From: Psychrobacter raelei
GTDB lineage: Bacteria > Pseudomonadota > Gammaproteobacteria > Pseudomonadales > Moraxellaceae
Length of the DNA stretch: 64,000 bases
Assembly (NCBI RefSeq): GCF_022631235.3
Contig: NZ_CP093310.2
Coordinates: 930,001 to 994,000, forward strand
Direction of reading: 5' to 3'
Positions 18,001 to 27,246 of this stretch are shown piece by piece. The notes under the pieces were generated by a model. The model searched no databases and was not told the DNA's origin. It saw only the letters and a list, made by a program, of their open reading frames with translations. The first letter of the stretch is position 1. Every line of letters begins with the position of its first letter. A program made the translations under genes and the position numbers.

Positions 18001-18037
18001 AAAGCATGTGCTGTTAAATGCTTATGAAGTTACTTTA

Positions 18038-18072
18038 AGAGCCACTGATTATTAATCAGTGGCTCTTTTTTT
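18038..18072 (+). terminator. Rho-independent terminator after the umuDC remnant
   Basis: Perfect 13-bp stem AGAGCCACTGATT / AATCAGTGGCTCT with a 3-nt loop, followed by six T. It is probably the old umuDC operon terminator. Confidence 0.88.
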
Positions 18073-18253
18073 GACATATAGAGATTATTTAGATCTTTAT
18101 AAAAATAAGGGTTGGTTTAGCCAAGTTATTTTATTAATATAATATTATAAAGACAATGAAGTAATTTTTATTAATGGTAGAGTAAAAACAAATAATTCTT
18201 CTTTCTGAGATAACTAATATTGAACAGCTTAGTGCTAACCAAGGACGTAAGTA

Positions 18254-18925
18254 ATGCTTAAGTTTTTAGAGGTAAATAATAGAGTTCTATGCGGTTTATT
18301 ACTATCGACAATAACGCTAGTGGGCTGTCAGCCTGAACCAACGGAAGGGGTGGCAGTGGAGCAGGCAGCAGATGAGTCATCAGAAATAACCAACACAAGT
18401 AATGCAGCGATGACAGCTGTAGAAGAAGATGCTTCTGGTGATGTTAATGCAAGCCCTGAGGCTGGTGAAAAGCCGAGCTTAGATGAAGACGAAGCCATCA
18501 CAAAAAAAGAACCAGCGTTAGTAGTTAAGAGTGTAGAGGTGTCGATAGAGGATAATAAATTAAAGCCGGAAAATATATTCGATTATGCTAACCCAGATAA
18601 GTACGCGGAAGGCTATACACAAACCATTTATCCCAAAGCGGGTGCTCATCCGACTTTTTCGGGTTATCCAGTAGCATCCTTTGATACTTTATATTTTGAT
18701 GAGTGGGTTGGTTGTTGCCCACGTGCAACTAATGATTTGTTGTTAGCCAATGTACCGACAGGTAATAAAAAACAGCTCGAGACATATGCTAATGAAAATG
18801 AGTGTGAAATAAGGGACTTGTCTTCTGAAGATATGAAATATAGTTACGTTAAAGAAGGTAGAGATTTACCTGCTGCCGATAGTTACATGCTATTGCAGTG
18901 CGTCATGAGCGATGAGATTGAATAG
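18254..18925 (+). CDS. Predicted lipoprotein, unknown function
   Basis: 223 residues. N-terminal signal with a lipobox: hydrophobic LLLSTITLVGC with the acylated Cys at about residue 25. A low-complexity acidic, Ala/Glu-rich linker (residues ~30-90) follows, then a compact domain with DEWVGCCPRATNDLL and further cysteines, which may form disulfides. No family recognised. A second lipoprotein gene follows 90 bp downstream in the same direction, so the two may be co-expressed. The ATG is preceded by GGACGTAAGTA, a modest ribosome site. Confidence 0.7.
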   Translation: MLKFLEVNNRVLCGLLLSTITLVGCQPEPTEGVAVEQAADESSEITNTSNAAMTAVEEDASGDVNASPEAGEKPSLDEDEAITKKEPALVVKSVEVSIEDNKLKPENIFDYANPDKYAEGYTQTIYPKAGAHPTFSGYPVASFDTLYFDEWVGCCPRATNDLLLANVPTGNKKQLETYANENECEIRDLSSEDMKYSYVKEGRDLPAADSYMLLQCVMSDEIE

Positions 18926-19015
18926 GGCTGCTAACGAATTTAAGCAAATTAATTTGTTGGTTAACTCGCATTAAATTTGATGAAAAGCTTTGCAAATAAA
19001 GGAGTGTATATAAGG

Positions 19016-19606
19016 ATGGCAATGAATAATAAAACAATATGTTCAATAGCGGTAGCTTGTAGTTTTTCACTACTAACAGGGTGTGCTGCCAGTCAAGATG
19101 GCCAGTATAGAGTCGGAGATATGGTCAACGAGGTCGCTAGAGCGGTTTTATTGCCAGATTATCAGCCTGCATCAAGTAGTACTCAAGCCAAAGCTGCAGA
19201 GCTAGGTGCTTATATTAAGCCTATGCTAGAAGGTTGTGGATCAGTAGATATAGAAGAAATGGTTAAAAACCAAAGTTCAGTAGTTGCTAATATCCAGCAA
19301 AAAGGTAATCCGAATGTTGAAGGAGAGGATGTTACTACTACAGTTACTCTTAAAAATGCTGTTGCTTTTGGATACCCGCTGCAAAAAATTGAAAGGCTTC
19401 GTGGATATGAGTGGGGGCATACCAAGCTTTACTTTAATACTGATAAGTTCGTAGAATTACGTCCTGCTTTTAAAGTACCTACTTATGGCAGAGATTTCTA
19501 TCAAGTAGTGCGAAATGATGCTAATGGATATCAATATGGCGATGCGCCCTTCGCTGCCAAATTAACTTTTGATAGACAGAGCAGAACAGTCCTTTGTGAA
19601 TATTAA
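19016..19606 (+). CDS. Predicted lipoprotein, unknown function
   Basis: The chosen ATG gives MAMNNKTICSIAVACSFSLL followed by the lipobox LTGC. A longer frame to 18977 (TTG) adds a charged stretch unlikely in a signal peptide. AAAGGAG lies 11 bases upstream and AAGG sits next to the start. The mature part (~170 residues) has no recognised domain; it contains AELGAYIKPMLEGCG and a second cysteine near the C-terminus (TVLCEY), suggesting a disulfide. Likely anchored in the outer membrane. Confidence 0.7.
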   Translation: MAMNNKTICSIAVACSFSLLTGCAASQDGQYRVGDMVNEVARAVLLPDYQPASSSTQAKAAELGAYIKPMLEGCGSVDIEEMVKNQSSVVANIQQKGNPNVEGEDVTTTVTLKNAVAFGYPLQKIERLRGYEWGHTKLYFNTDKFVELRPAFKVPTYGRDFYQVVRNDANGYQYGDAPFAAKLTFDRQSRTVLCEY

Positions 19607-19626
19607 TAAGTCTCATGAAGTTAAAG

Positions 19627-19655
19627 ATGCTCTTTAGACAAGGTCTAAGGAGCAT
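19627..19655. terminator. Hairpin between convergent genes, likely terminator
   Basis: 13-bp stem ATGCTCTTTAGAC / GTCTAAGGAGCAT with a 3-nt loop and one wobble pair. A T-rich tract (GGTTTTTTC) follows 12 nt later on the plus strand. Confidence 0.6.
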
Positions 19656-19703
19656 TATCAGTATTGGTTTTTTCTGATATTAGTTGCTTAATTGGCATAG
19701 GGT

Positions 19704-20036
19704 CTAGGTATTTCGAGGGGCAAACATGATAATAGCCATGCCTAGAAGTGCCACTGATGTACCTAACAAATCCCATGTTGTTGGACGAATGCCATCTACA
19801 GCCCATAACCATAGAATGGCTATTGTTACATACACACCACCATAGGCAGCATACACTCTACCGACAGCAGTTGGATGTAACGTCAGTAACCAAACGAACG
19901 CTGATAAACTAATCACACTAGGGATGAGAAGCCATATTGACTTACCTTCTCGCAACCATAAATAGGGCAGGTAGCACCCTATAATTTCTGCTAATGCGGT
20001 AATGGCAAAAAGCCCAACAGTTTTTAACTCAGACAA
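19704..20036 (-). CDS. YnfA/UPF0060-family small membrane protein
   Basis: 110 residues, the family's usual size, with four hydrophobic helices. It has the conserved patterns [34 protein letters not shown] and [15 protein letters not shown]. The family resembles small multidrug-resistance transporters, but its substrate is not settled. The start is a TTG at 20036, chosen because a full Shine-Dalgarno (AAGGAGG) lies six bases upstream and no ATG fits. Probably monocistronic. Confidence 0.9.
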   Translation of the reverse strand: MSELKTVGLFAITALAEIIGCYLPYLWLREGKSIWLLIPSVISLSAFVWLLTLHPTAVGRVYAAYGGVYVTIAILWLWAVDGIRPTTWDLLGTSVALLGMAIIMFAPRNT

Positions 20037-20147
20037 AAATGCCTCCTTTTACTATTCATATTAATACCTCAGCAAGTAAACATTAGGAAACGACCGGCAA
20101 ACTGTGTCATTTGGTTCATACCTAATAAACTGACATAAACGGGCTCA

Positions 20148-20780
20148 TCAAACCCGCTTAGTAATCATCACATTAAACCACTCATCATCTCGATCTTCTC
20201 TTTGGTCAGAGGTAATCCAGCAATCATATTCAATCGTACAATCAATACTAAGCTGATGCAGCACCTCTAACAACCGCCCTTCATTCATATCACAGAAAAA
20301 GCGCTCGCCATCGTATCTTTCAGCGTCGCCATGCTTAAAAGAGGCGTACATAATGCCCTCAAACTTTAAGGTTTTGATTAAATCCGTCATCAGGTAAGGC
20401 AGTGCTTTAAAAGGAACATGCAATAAAGAAGCGCATGCCCAAATGCCCGTGAACTTATCCTCCCAACCTTGGGTTTTAATCTCATCAAACAGGACGTTTA
20501 ACCACTTAACCTCACTGAGCTCATAGTTTTTCTTATTAATCTTAATCATCTCTGAGCTACCATCGATAGCAGTGACATTGATTGCGTATCTATTAGAAAT
20601 CCAAAAGGCATCTCGACCAGAGCCACAGCCAACATCTAAGACATGATGGGCAATACCAAGATGAAACGGCAACTCATAAACAAACCTATCACATAAATCA
20701 TTGGTTCGAAGATTTCTGGTTTGTTTTATATAAGTTTCAGCGTTTCGGTTATAGTAGTTTAGAGTTTCTTTGGTTTTCAT
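20148..20780 (-). CDS. Class I SAM-dependent methyltransferase
   Basis: About 210 residues. Rossmann motif I VLDVGCGSGRDAFW, an acidic residue binding SAM ribose at AIDGSSEMI, then WACASLLHVP and a GIMYASFKHG strand. There is no DPPY/NPPF motif, so it is not a typical adenine or cytosine DNA methylase; small-molecule or protein substrates are more likely. Start: ATG at 20780, with a GTG at 20792 as alternative. It lies 43-55 bp downstream of the broken HNH gene on the same strand, so the pair may have been one operon and may now depend on another promoter. Confidence 0.85.
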   Translation of the reverse strand: MKTKETLNYYNRNAETYIKQTRNLRTNDLCDRFVYELPFHLGIAHHVLDVGCGSGRDAFWISNRYAINVTAIDGSSEMIKINKKNYELSEVKWLNVLFDEIKTQGWEDKFTGIWACASLLHVPFKALPYLMTDLIKTLKFEGIMYASFKHGDAERYDGERFFCDMNEGRLLEVLHQLSIDCTIEYDCWITSDQREDRDDEWFNVMITKRV

Positions 20781-20835
20781 AAATACTAACACTTCATAAT
20801 CAATGTTTATCTTTTAAAGCAAGCGCTTGTAGCTA

Positions 20836-21829
20836 TCAACCTCTCAGATGTCGTAAAAGTCTCGGGTCAATAGTTCGTAAACGGCTTCCTGTACCGGGCG
20901 ACCATACCAAATCGCTATGCTCTATAGCGACTTGATATGCCCACTGACTGATGGTTTCAGAACGTTGGATATTGCTTATGAAACCTAAAGATTTTCCTTC
21001 ACTATCTATTAGCTTGCCATAGTCGTCATTTCTAATTAACCAAGAGTCATAAAAGCGCTCTTCAGCAAGAAAGTCACGTTTGCTGTTATTACATTTGTGA
21101 TCAGCTAATACGAAATTATGTAAGGTATCAATGGGGTACTTAGACCAAGGAATGAAGTGATCAACTTCTGGAGTGCCCTTGATGTGATTATGACAATAAA
21201 AACACTGTCCTTTTTGGATGTCAGTAAGTAATGGAACCAGTGCATTTAGACTTTGTCTGGACTGGTTAAATAGGAAGTAGTGCAGGTCCAAATCTTCGTT
21301 AAAGTATTCTTGATTATGTCGATTTTTGCGGACAAATTCTGACCAATACTGTTGGCAAAGCTTGTGAATTATTTTGCTAAATTTAGCCAGGCAATAGGCA
21401 ATACCAGCATTTAATACAATTTCTTTTGATTTCGCATTGTAATGATATAAAAATTCTCTTTGAGTATTGTTCTTAGCACTTTGTAAGTGTTTGGCAGGAT
21501 ATGTCTTTATTGTCCGAGCAATATCTTTTAGCGTTGAATCCCATTTTTGCTTGTTAAATGCGCGCGCAGTATTTAGGTTGATCGTTTTAGCTTCTGCTTG
21601 TAAATCTAAGATACAGTTAATAACTTTAATCTGACCGGTGGTATGGCTTTGTCTTAAAACAGAATTTGGTTGTTGCTTAGAAAAAGGAAGGGCATGTGTC
21701 CAGTATAAGTGTATAAATTGTTCTGCAAGATGAAGGTAGGATATAGAGCAGATTCTATTATCATCAATACCTGATTCAATCGAGAGATTTGATAATGACA
21801 TCAGCAAGGCAAACTTATAAGTAGAGGTG
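20836..21829 (-). pseudogene. HNH endonuclease, 3' part (major portion)
   Basis: Carries almost all of a 355-aa protein whose first 24 codons lie beyond the IS (23111-23184). The catalytic domain is at about residues 230-280: CFYCHNHIKGTPEVDHFIPW and then HNFVLADHKCNNSKRD, an HNH fold with paired cysteines, VDHFIPWS and a C..N..K tail. The N-terminal ~200 residues are helical and of unknown function. The apparent start MYGFDGRGH is IS-encoded. It is probably part of a defence locus with the following methyltransferase. Confidence 0.82.
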
Positions 21830-21875
21830 TGACCCCTGCCGTCAAATCCGTACACCTAAACTTGGGAGATTTTAA

Positions 21876-22694
21876 TTACGCAGCCTGACGGTAGAAATCA
21901 ACCCAAACCTGTCTTGGCGATCTCATACCTAAACTCTGCTGAATCCTGACTTGATTGTAATCTAACTCGATATATTTGATGATACTGTTGATTGCTTCAA
22001 ATCGAGTTTTATAATGATGATGATATACCAGCTCATTCTTTAAGACGCCCCAGAAGCTCTCTATTGGCGCGTTATCATAGCAGTTGCCTTTAGCACTCAT
22101 AGATCCTTTAAAACCGTATTTACTGATGATTGTGCGATAATCATCGCTACAGTACTGGCTACCTCTATCTGAATGTACAATAAGCCCTTGGCTAGGTCGT
22201 TTATCCTTGATTGCTTTATTTAAGGCTCTACAGGCTAAATCTGCTTTCATGCGTTTATCGATAGCGTAGCCAACCAATTCTTTGGTATACAAGTCTTTGA
22301 CGCCTGCTAAATAAAGCCAGCCCTCATCTGTCCAGATGTAGGTGATATCACTGACCCACGCACAATTAGGACGATTAACGCCAAATTGTTGTTTAAGCAA
22401 ATTAGGATAGACTCGCTTGTTATGATCTGAGTCCGTTGTCACTTTAAAGCGCTTATGACGTCTACATTTGATGTCATATTCTTCCTTGATACTACGTACC
22501 ATATACTTGCTGACATCGTGCCCTTGTTCACTTAAATGTGCGTGTAGACGCTGATAACCATATCGCTCTTTAGTCTCACTGTGAGCAGCTTTAATAAGTA
22601 GCTCACAGCGGTTACGATGTATTTGCTGAGCGCTGATATCACGCTTGGTCCAGTCATAGTAGCTTGATGGTTTGATATCAAAGGTTTTGCACAT
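21876..22694 (-). CDS. IS3-family transposase OrfB (type C)
   Basis: Identical to the OrfB at 8843-9661, DDE triad intact. Slip heptamer at 22775-22781. Confidence 0.92.
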   Translation of the reverse strand: MCKTFDIKPSSYYDWTKRDISAQQIHRNRCELLIKAAHSETKERYGYQRLHAHLSEQGHDVSKYMVRSIKEEYDIKCRRHKRFKVTTDSDHNKRVYPNLLKQQFGVNRPNCAWVSDITYIWTDEGWLYLAGVKDLYTKELVGYAIDKRMKADLACRALNKAIKDKRPSQGLIVHSDRGSQYCSDDYRTIISKYGFKGSMSAKGNCYDNAPIESFWGVLKNELVYHHHYKTRFEAINSIIKYIELDYNQVRIQQSLGMRSPRQVWVDFYRQAA

Positions 22695-22741
22695 AGCTGT
22701 GATACTGAATTGAGTCTTGTGATGGTCAATAAAGGCGTACC

Positions 22742-23041
22742 TTACTGACCGTTCTTCGCAAAGTACGCCGTGGCCTTTTTTAATATTTCACGCTCTTCTT
22801 GCGCTGTTTTTAGTTCACGTTTTAAACGCTTGATTTCCTCAAGGGCTGAAACAAGCTCTGGATCGTACTGCTTAGTACCTTTGAGCTTACCTTGATTAGC
22901 TTTCCGTTGCCAATTAGCTAGCGTTTGCATTGGTAGCCCTAACTGCCTTGCTGTGGCACTGACATTGCCACCATTATTTTCTATTGCTTTGACCGCTTCT
23001 GCTTTAAATTCTTCACTATATCTCTTAACTTTCTTTGTCAT
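22742..23041 (-). CDS. IS3-family OrfA (type C)
   Basis: Identical to the OrfA at 8496-8795 (HTH plus zipper). Confidence 0.92.
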   Translation of the reverse strand: MTKKVKRYSEEFKAEAVKAIENNGGNVSATARQLGLPMQTLANWQRKANQGKLKGTKQYDPELVSALEEIKRLKRELKTAQEEREILKKATAYFAKNGQ

Positions 23042-23110
23042 GGCAAACTCCTATTTGTCTTCTTTAGTTTACCAAGTTTTTGTCTACGGTTTTTTCAGCA
23101 TACATCAGTG

Positions 23111-23184
23111 TAGGAACTCGACTCTAAAAGCCATTGAATGTTATTTAAGAAGTTTATCTGAAAGTCTGCTGAGGGTTTATACAT
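23111..23184 (-). pseudogene. HNH endonuclease, 5' fragment
   Basis: Too short for normal ORF calling. Reading from an ATG at 23184 gives MYKPSADFQINFLNNIQW then LLESSSYTSTYKFALL across the repaired IS junction. That is an exact in-frame join to 20836-21829 once the IS and one gtg copy are removed. The combined length, 1068 bp, is divisible by three. Confidence 0.78.
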
Positions 23185-23416
23185 ATTATTAGAGTTATAT
23201 CTCATATCATTGACATGCACCATGGTGAGGGTCAGATCTTATAGATGTGTTCGATAAATAGGTTACCATGAATATTAACAAATAAAGCTGCTGACGATAA
23301 GCTATGCTTTTCATTAAAAAACTATTAAGAAAATGAAAGCAATTATAAAAACCTAGAAAATAATTTACGAGGTTGTGTTTTATACTAAAGATATAGACAT
23401 TAAAGTGGTGCCTTTT

Positions 23417-24253
23417 ATGAATACATCTTTAGATTGCACAAAGATAGTCGGTCAAGCTTGCGCCATAACCTTTCAAGGCAATGCCAGTAACAACCGTCAG
23501 CAGGATGCTTTCTTTTTTATAGATGACTATTACCAAGAAAGACTGGGTGTGACAGCAATTAAGTCTATCAGACCGCCTTTTTGCTTGGCTGTCTCTGATG
23601 GTGTTGCCAGCTCTAATTACTCCCAGCATTGCTCAAAAGCTGTGGTGAAATCTATCAGATCTTTAATAGATAGGCAGCAGCCATTGAACGCTATTAATAT
23701 TCATAATGTTATTAGCAAAACCAAACACAGTGCTAAACGTTATGGCGCAGCTGCTACGTTGGCGATGCTTGAGGTAAAAAGTGAGCAAGGAGGTGTTCAA
23801 GGCAAGATAACCCATGTTGGCGATAGCCGTGTTTATCGACTTACAAGCGGATCTTCGCAGTGGGAGTGTTTAACCCGAGATCAAAATCTGCTTAATGACT
23901 TGATTGATGAGCAAATACAAGCGGAAGGCAGGCAAGCACAGATGACAGATTATAACCAAGCAGGTATGGCTGGCATGCTATATGGCATTACTGAGTGTTT
24001 TAGTTTGTCTACTAAGGATGGGTTTAATGCTGAAGCGCCGCAAAGTGAGGTGACCACGATAGAGATTGATACTGGCGACAGCTTGGTTATTTGTACGGAC
24101 GGCATACACGATTTGGTACCCAGTGATGAGTGGGAATTAATAGACAAGCATACGGGTTTGCAGAAATGGTTACTGGCATTAAAGACACAAGTTTATCAAT
24201 CAGAGGGCAAAGCTTATGACAATGGCACAGCAATTGTGGTGCGTTTTGATTAA
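23417..24253 (+). CDS. PP2C-type Ser/Thr protein phosphatase
   Basis: 278 residues from the ATG at 23417; a GTG at 23375 is possible but has poor spacing. PP2C metal-binding motifs appear in order: NNRQQDAFFF, LAVSDGVASS, ITHVGDSRVYRL, VICTDGIHDLV and YDNGTAIVVRF. All the acidic residues needed for the Mn/Mg centre are present, so it is probably active on phosphoproteins in the cytoplasm. It is followed by a WYL regulator (97 bp) and an unknown gene (57 bp) in the same direction, likely one operon. No partner kinase is visible in the window. Confidence 0.9.
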   Translation: MNTSLDCTKIVGQACAITFQGNASNNRQQDAFFFIDDYYQERLGVTAIKSIRPPFCLAVSDGVASSNYSQHCSKAVVKSIRSLIDRQQPLNAINIHNVISKTKHSAKRYGAAATLAMLEVKSEQGGVQGKITHVGDSRVYRLTSGSSQWECLTRDQNLLNDLIDEQIQAEGRQAQMTDYNQAGMAGMLYGITECFSLSTKDGFNAEAPQSEVTTIEIDTGDSLVICTDGIHDLVPSDEWELIDKHTGLQKWLLALKTQVYQSEGKAYDNGTAIVVRFD

Positions 24254-24350
24254 ATTAAGCAAATTTTAAAGCACAGTTATCCCAGCTATGTAGTGTCATA
24301 GGGAAGTTAATATTAAATAACGGTATAGCAGCCTAATAAAGCGAGTAAAA

Positions 24351-25439
24351 ATGTCAGCCCATCCTATTTCAAGCTATAAAAAATCTGAACGTTTATTTGC
24401 GTTATATCAATGTTTGCCGCGTAGCAAAAAGCAGGCGCTATCATTGACAGAGCTTATGAATAAATACGCTAGCGACACTGATAACATTTCTAATCAACGT
24501 AAAAATCTTGAAAACGATTTATTTAGCTTAAACCAAATATTTACAGATATCTTTTATAGCCAAGCTTTGGTGCGGATACCGGCCTGGGGTCAAAGCATTA
24601 GCGGGCAAACCGCACGGTTTTATATCGAGCCTGATTTTAGTATCGATGCTATTAATGAGCAGACCGTATTTTTTTGGGAGATGCTTAGTAATTATACAGC
24701 CAACTATTTACCTATCTCCTTTCAGCAAACCCTTCATCATAAATTAGCGCATATTCGTAAACGTGAAAAAGTACGATTCCATCAAAGTGCATTGGGGCAG
24801 TGGCAGGAGCATCTCATAAATTTACCGAGTGTGGTACAAGCACCGGCTATCGATAACCAAGTATTAGCAGGCATACATCAGGCACTGCTGAATAAAACCC
24901 AGCTATGCATTGTTTATCAAAACAAATGGCAGCGACAGCCAAAACAAAGAGTGATTTATCCTAAAGGGCTGGTGTTTATTGACAATATGATGTATCTCAC
25001 AGGGTTTAATCCTGTTGATGAGCATATTGATGATGAGGTTTTATTAAAAGCACATCGAAACTTCGCGGTTAATCGAATCAAAGAAGCGGTTGTGATTGAT
25101 AAGCCCATGCCAGACTGGGTTGATAGAGATGCCTTTATGCTTACTCATTTGCATAAGTTAGGTAAGCTTGAGCCCACGAATAGCCATGAGATTAAACTGG
25201 TTCTTAAGGTTCAAAAATACGCTTGTCAGCATTTATTCGAGCGTCCCTTAGCGGATAATCAACAAATTGAGAGGATTGATGATAACTGGAATAGAGTGAC
25301 AGCAACGGTTGCTAACACTCAGCGTTTAGAGGACTGGCTGGTGAGTATGTCGCAATTGGCTATGGTTGAAGCGCCAAGTGATCTAAGAGCGGCAGTTAGG
25401 GAGAGATTATTGAGTGCTATAGAACTTTATAAAGATTAA
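24351..25439 (+). CDS. WYL-domain transcriptional regulator
   Basis: 362 residues. An N-terminal winged-HTH-like region (KSERLFALYQCLPRSKKQALSLTEL..., RKNLENDLFSL) precedes a WYL domain around residues 180-245 (NKTQLCIVYQNKW, RVIYPKGLVFIDNMMYLTGF) and a WCX-like C-terminal domain (DNWNRVTATVANTQRLEDWLVS). WYL proteins sense nucleic-acid or nucleotide ligands and often control phage-defence loci. It sits between the PP2C gene and the unknown 25497-26150 gene and may regulate both. Confidence 0.85.
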   Translation: MSAHPISSYKKSERLFALYQCLPRSKKQALSLTELMNKYASDTDNISNQRKNLENDLFSLNQIFTDIFYSQALVRIPAWGQSISGQTARFYIEPDFSIDAINEQTVFFWEMLSNYTANYLPISFQQTLHHKLAHIRKREKVRFHQSALGQWQEHLINLPSVVQAPAIDNQVLAGIHQALLNKTQLCIVYQNKWQRQPKQRVIYPKGLVFIDNMMYLTGFNPVDEHIDDEVLLKAHRNFAVNRIKEAVVIDKPMPDWVDRDAFMLTHLHKLGKLEPTNSHEIKLVLKVQKYACQHLFERPLADNQQIERIDDNWNRVTATVANTQRLEDWLVSMSQLAMVEAPSDLRAAVRERLLSAIELYKD

Positions 25440-25496
25440 GCGCTTTGGCCGTATTAGATAAATATTAAAAAAGATATTGAGTATAAGGACTAAGCG

Positions 25497-26150
25497 ATGA
25501 TTAGCGATAAGGTTTACATCAAGAATAGCCAAGAACAGGTCTATGTCAGAGCTAAGCTATATAAACCAGATATCATCGATGATACGCCATGCGCTTTTGC
25601 TTGCGTGATTATTGATGAACAATGGAGTGAAATTTCTCTTTTAGATCTTAAGGATAAAACAGGGTGTGTGAGCCTGATAGGTATATGGACTGATAGCGAT
25701 AAGGACGACACAAGTAATAAACGTTTGGAAGTCTTAAATACCGTTGATGGGGTAGTGAAGTGCCAACCAGATGAGGTACAAGCGGTTGTTGAGTTGTTAA
25801 ACTCTAAACCGTCAAATGGATTATTGGCTCTGGATGCATTTGATATAAAGTTGTTATTTGAAAAAGAAGGCATTTTTGAGTTTACTCAGGTTCATCCTAT
25901 AAAAATTGAATCAACTCGAGAAGAGACACTTAAAATAGTTGTAGATAAGATAATAGAGAAGCTATCTCAGCCCGCATATTTTGGCAGTATATTAATAGAT
26001 TTTAATGCCCAAGATGTTCTTATAGAAGAGCTTGGCTATATCTGCGAGACCATTGAATCGACCTTGTCTGTTGATGATCATAGCCTGTTTTATCAAGCGA
26101 CACATGCAAACAAGCCTGACTGTATGGGGTTTAGAGTGATTTACACTTAA
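25497..26150 (+). CDS. Unrecognised 217-aa protein in the PP2C-WYL operon
   Basis: No family recognised. Soluble, acidic, no signal peptide. Two parts: residues 1-110 with beta-rich patterns (QVYVRAKLYKP, FACVIIDEQWSEISLLDL), and residues 115-217 with mixed alpha/beta (LKIVVDKIIEKL, GSILIDFNAQDVLIEELGYI). It starts 57 bp after the WYL gene with AAGGACTAAGCG before the ATG. Its constant direction and tight spacing suggest it works with the phosphatase and regulator. Confidence 0.7.
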   Translation: MISDKVYIKNSQEQVYVRAKLYKPDIIDDTPCAFACVIIDEQWSEISLLDLKDKTGCVSLIGIWTDSDKDDTSNKRLEVLNTVDGVVKCQPDEVQAVVELLNSKPSNGLLALDAFDIKLLFEKEGIFEFTQVHPIKIESTREETLKIVVDKIIEKLSQPAYFGSILIDFNAQDVLIEELGYICETIESTLSVDDHSLFYQATHANKPDCMGFRVIYT

Positions 26151-26235
26151 TTATATGGATAATTTTAATCAATTAAATTATGCTTAACTAGCAGTTAAAT
26201 TAAAAAAAAGGAGCTAAACAGGCTATTAACGACAT

Positions 26236-27216
26236 ATGAATCAAAATCATACGATTGAAATTGGCTTGATTGTCTATGAGAAAGCGCAAATGGCTGCCAT
26301 CCTTGGACTGACGGATTTACTGATGGTGGCCAGTAAACTCGCCGCTAAATCTCAAGATACAACCGATCTGCCTTTACAAGTCAGTCACTGGGAGATTAGC
26401 GGTGCTGAGCAGCAGCCTAAGCGCACTTTTTCGAGCAAGCCTGATAGCGTAGGAAAATTAGCAGCCATCATCATTCCACCCACGTTAGAGGCACCTATTG
26501 CAAAGCAAGCCGCCGCTCCTTGGCTTCAATGGTTAAAAGAGCAGCATTCGACAGGGACGATACTGTCATCTGTCTGCGCCGGTGCTTTTTTGTTGGGCGA
26601 GACAGGACTACTATCTAAACGTCAGGCAACCACACATTGGGGTTATGTAGAGGATTTTAAGCAGCGTTTCCCCGATGTGTATCTTGACGTGGATCGCATT
26701 ATTATCGAAGACGGTGATATTGTGACCGCTGGTGGGGCAATGGCTTGGACAGATTTAGGTTTAAGAATGATTGATCGCTTTCTTGGCTCTAAAGTGATGA
26801 ATGAAACCGCTCGTATGTTATTAATTGATCCCTCAAGGCGTGAGCAATGCTATTACAGCGCGTTCTCTCCAATACTCACTCATGGGGACGCGGCCATACT
26901 AAAAGTTCAGCATTGGCTGCAAAAAACCAATGCACAAGATATTGATTTGTCCACATTAGCAGGCTGTGCTGGATTAGAGGAGCGTACTTTTTTGCGTCGT
27001 TTTAATAAGGCGACGGGCATGACATCGACAGAATACTGTCAGCGATTACGCATCGGAGCAGCCAAAGACTTTCTACAATTCTCATCGTCTCCTGTTGATC
27101 ACATTGCGTGGAAGGTGGGTTATGGTGATGTCAGTGCATTTCGTAAGATATTTAAGCGCCTTGTTGGGTTGACACCAAGTGAGTATCGGCGCAGATTTAA
27201 TGTCAATAAGGCGTGA
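26236..27216 (+). CDS. GlxA-family AraC-type transcriptional regulator
   Basis: 326 residues. The N-terminal DJ-1/PfpI-like sensor domain has the nucleophile-elbow motif SSVCAGAFLLGETGLL, followed by RQATTHWGYVEDFKQRFPDV. The C-terminal AraC DNA-binding region (from ~residue 220) has two helix-turn-helices: LAGCAGLEERTFLRRFNKA and VAWKVGYGDVSAFRKIFKR-type, ending LVGLTPSEYRRRF. Probably a DNA-binding activator. The target is unclear; the hydrolase and efflux genes downstream are candidates. The gene converges with the LysR gene. Confidence 0.9.
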   Translation: MNQNHTIEIGLIVYEKAQMAAILGLTDLLMVASKLAAKSQDTTDLPLQVSHWEISGAEQQPKRTFSSKPDSVGKLAAIIIPPTLEAPIAKQAAAPWLQWLKEQHSTGTILSSVCAGAFLLGETGLLSKRQATTHWGYVEDFKQRFPDVYLDVDRIIIEDGDIVTAGGAMAWTDLGLRMIDRFLGSKVMNETARMLLIDPSRREQCYYSAFSPILTHGDAAILKVQHWLQKTNAQDIDLSTLAGCAGLEERTFLRRFNKATGMTSTEYCQRLRIGAAKDFLQFSSSPVDHIAWKVGYGDVSAFRKIFKRLVGLTPSEYRRRFNVNKA

Positions 27217-27246
27217 CCTCTACGATCCATCTTATAGCCATTAAAT

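Larger units (their letters stand above)
21830..23107 (-). mobile_element. IS3-family element, type C copy 3 (1278 bp)
   Basis: Same ends and proteins as the other type C copies. Perfect 3-bp duplication gtg (21827-21829, 23108-23110). Inserted 74 bp into the HNH endonuclease gene. Confidence 0.95.

Noticed and set aside
20148..20780. DNA methyltransferase of a restriction-modification system
   Set aside because: Motif I is present but the catalytic DPPY/NPPY or PC motif is absent, so the general class I call is safer.
25497..26150. FtsZ-like or tubulin-like protein call
   Set aside because: No GGGTGTG-type nucleotide loop is present; similarity at the C-terminus is too vague.
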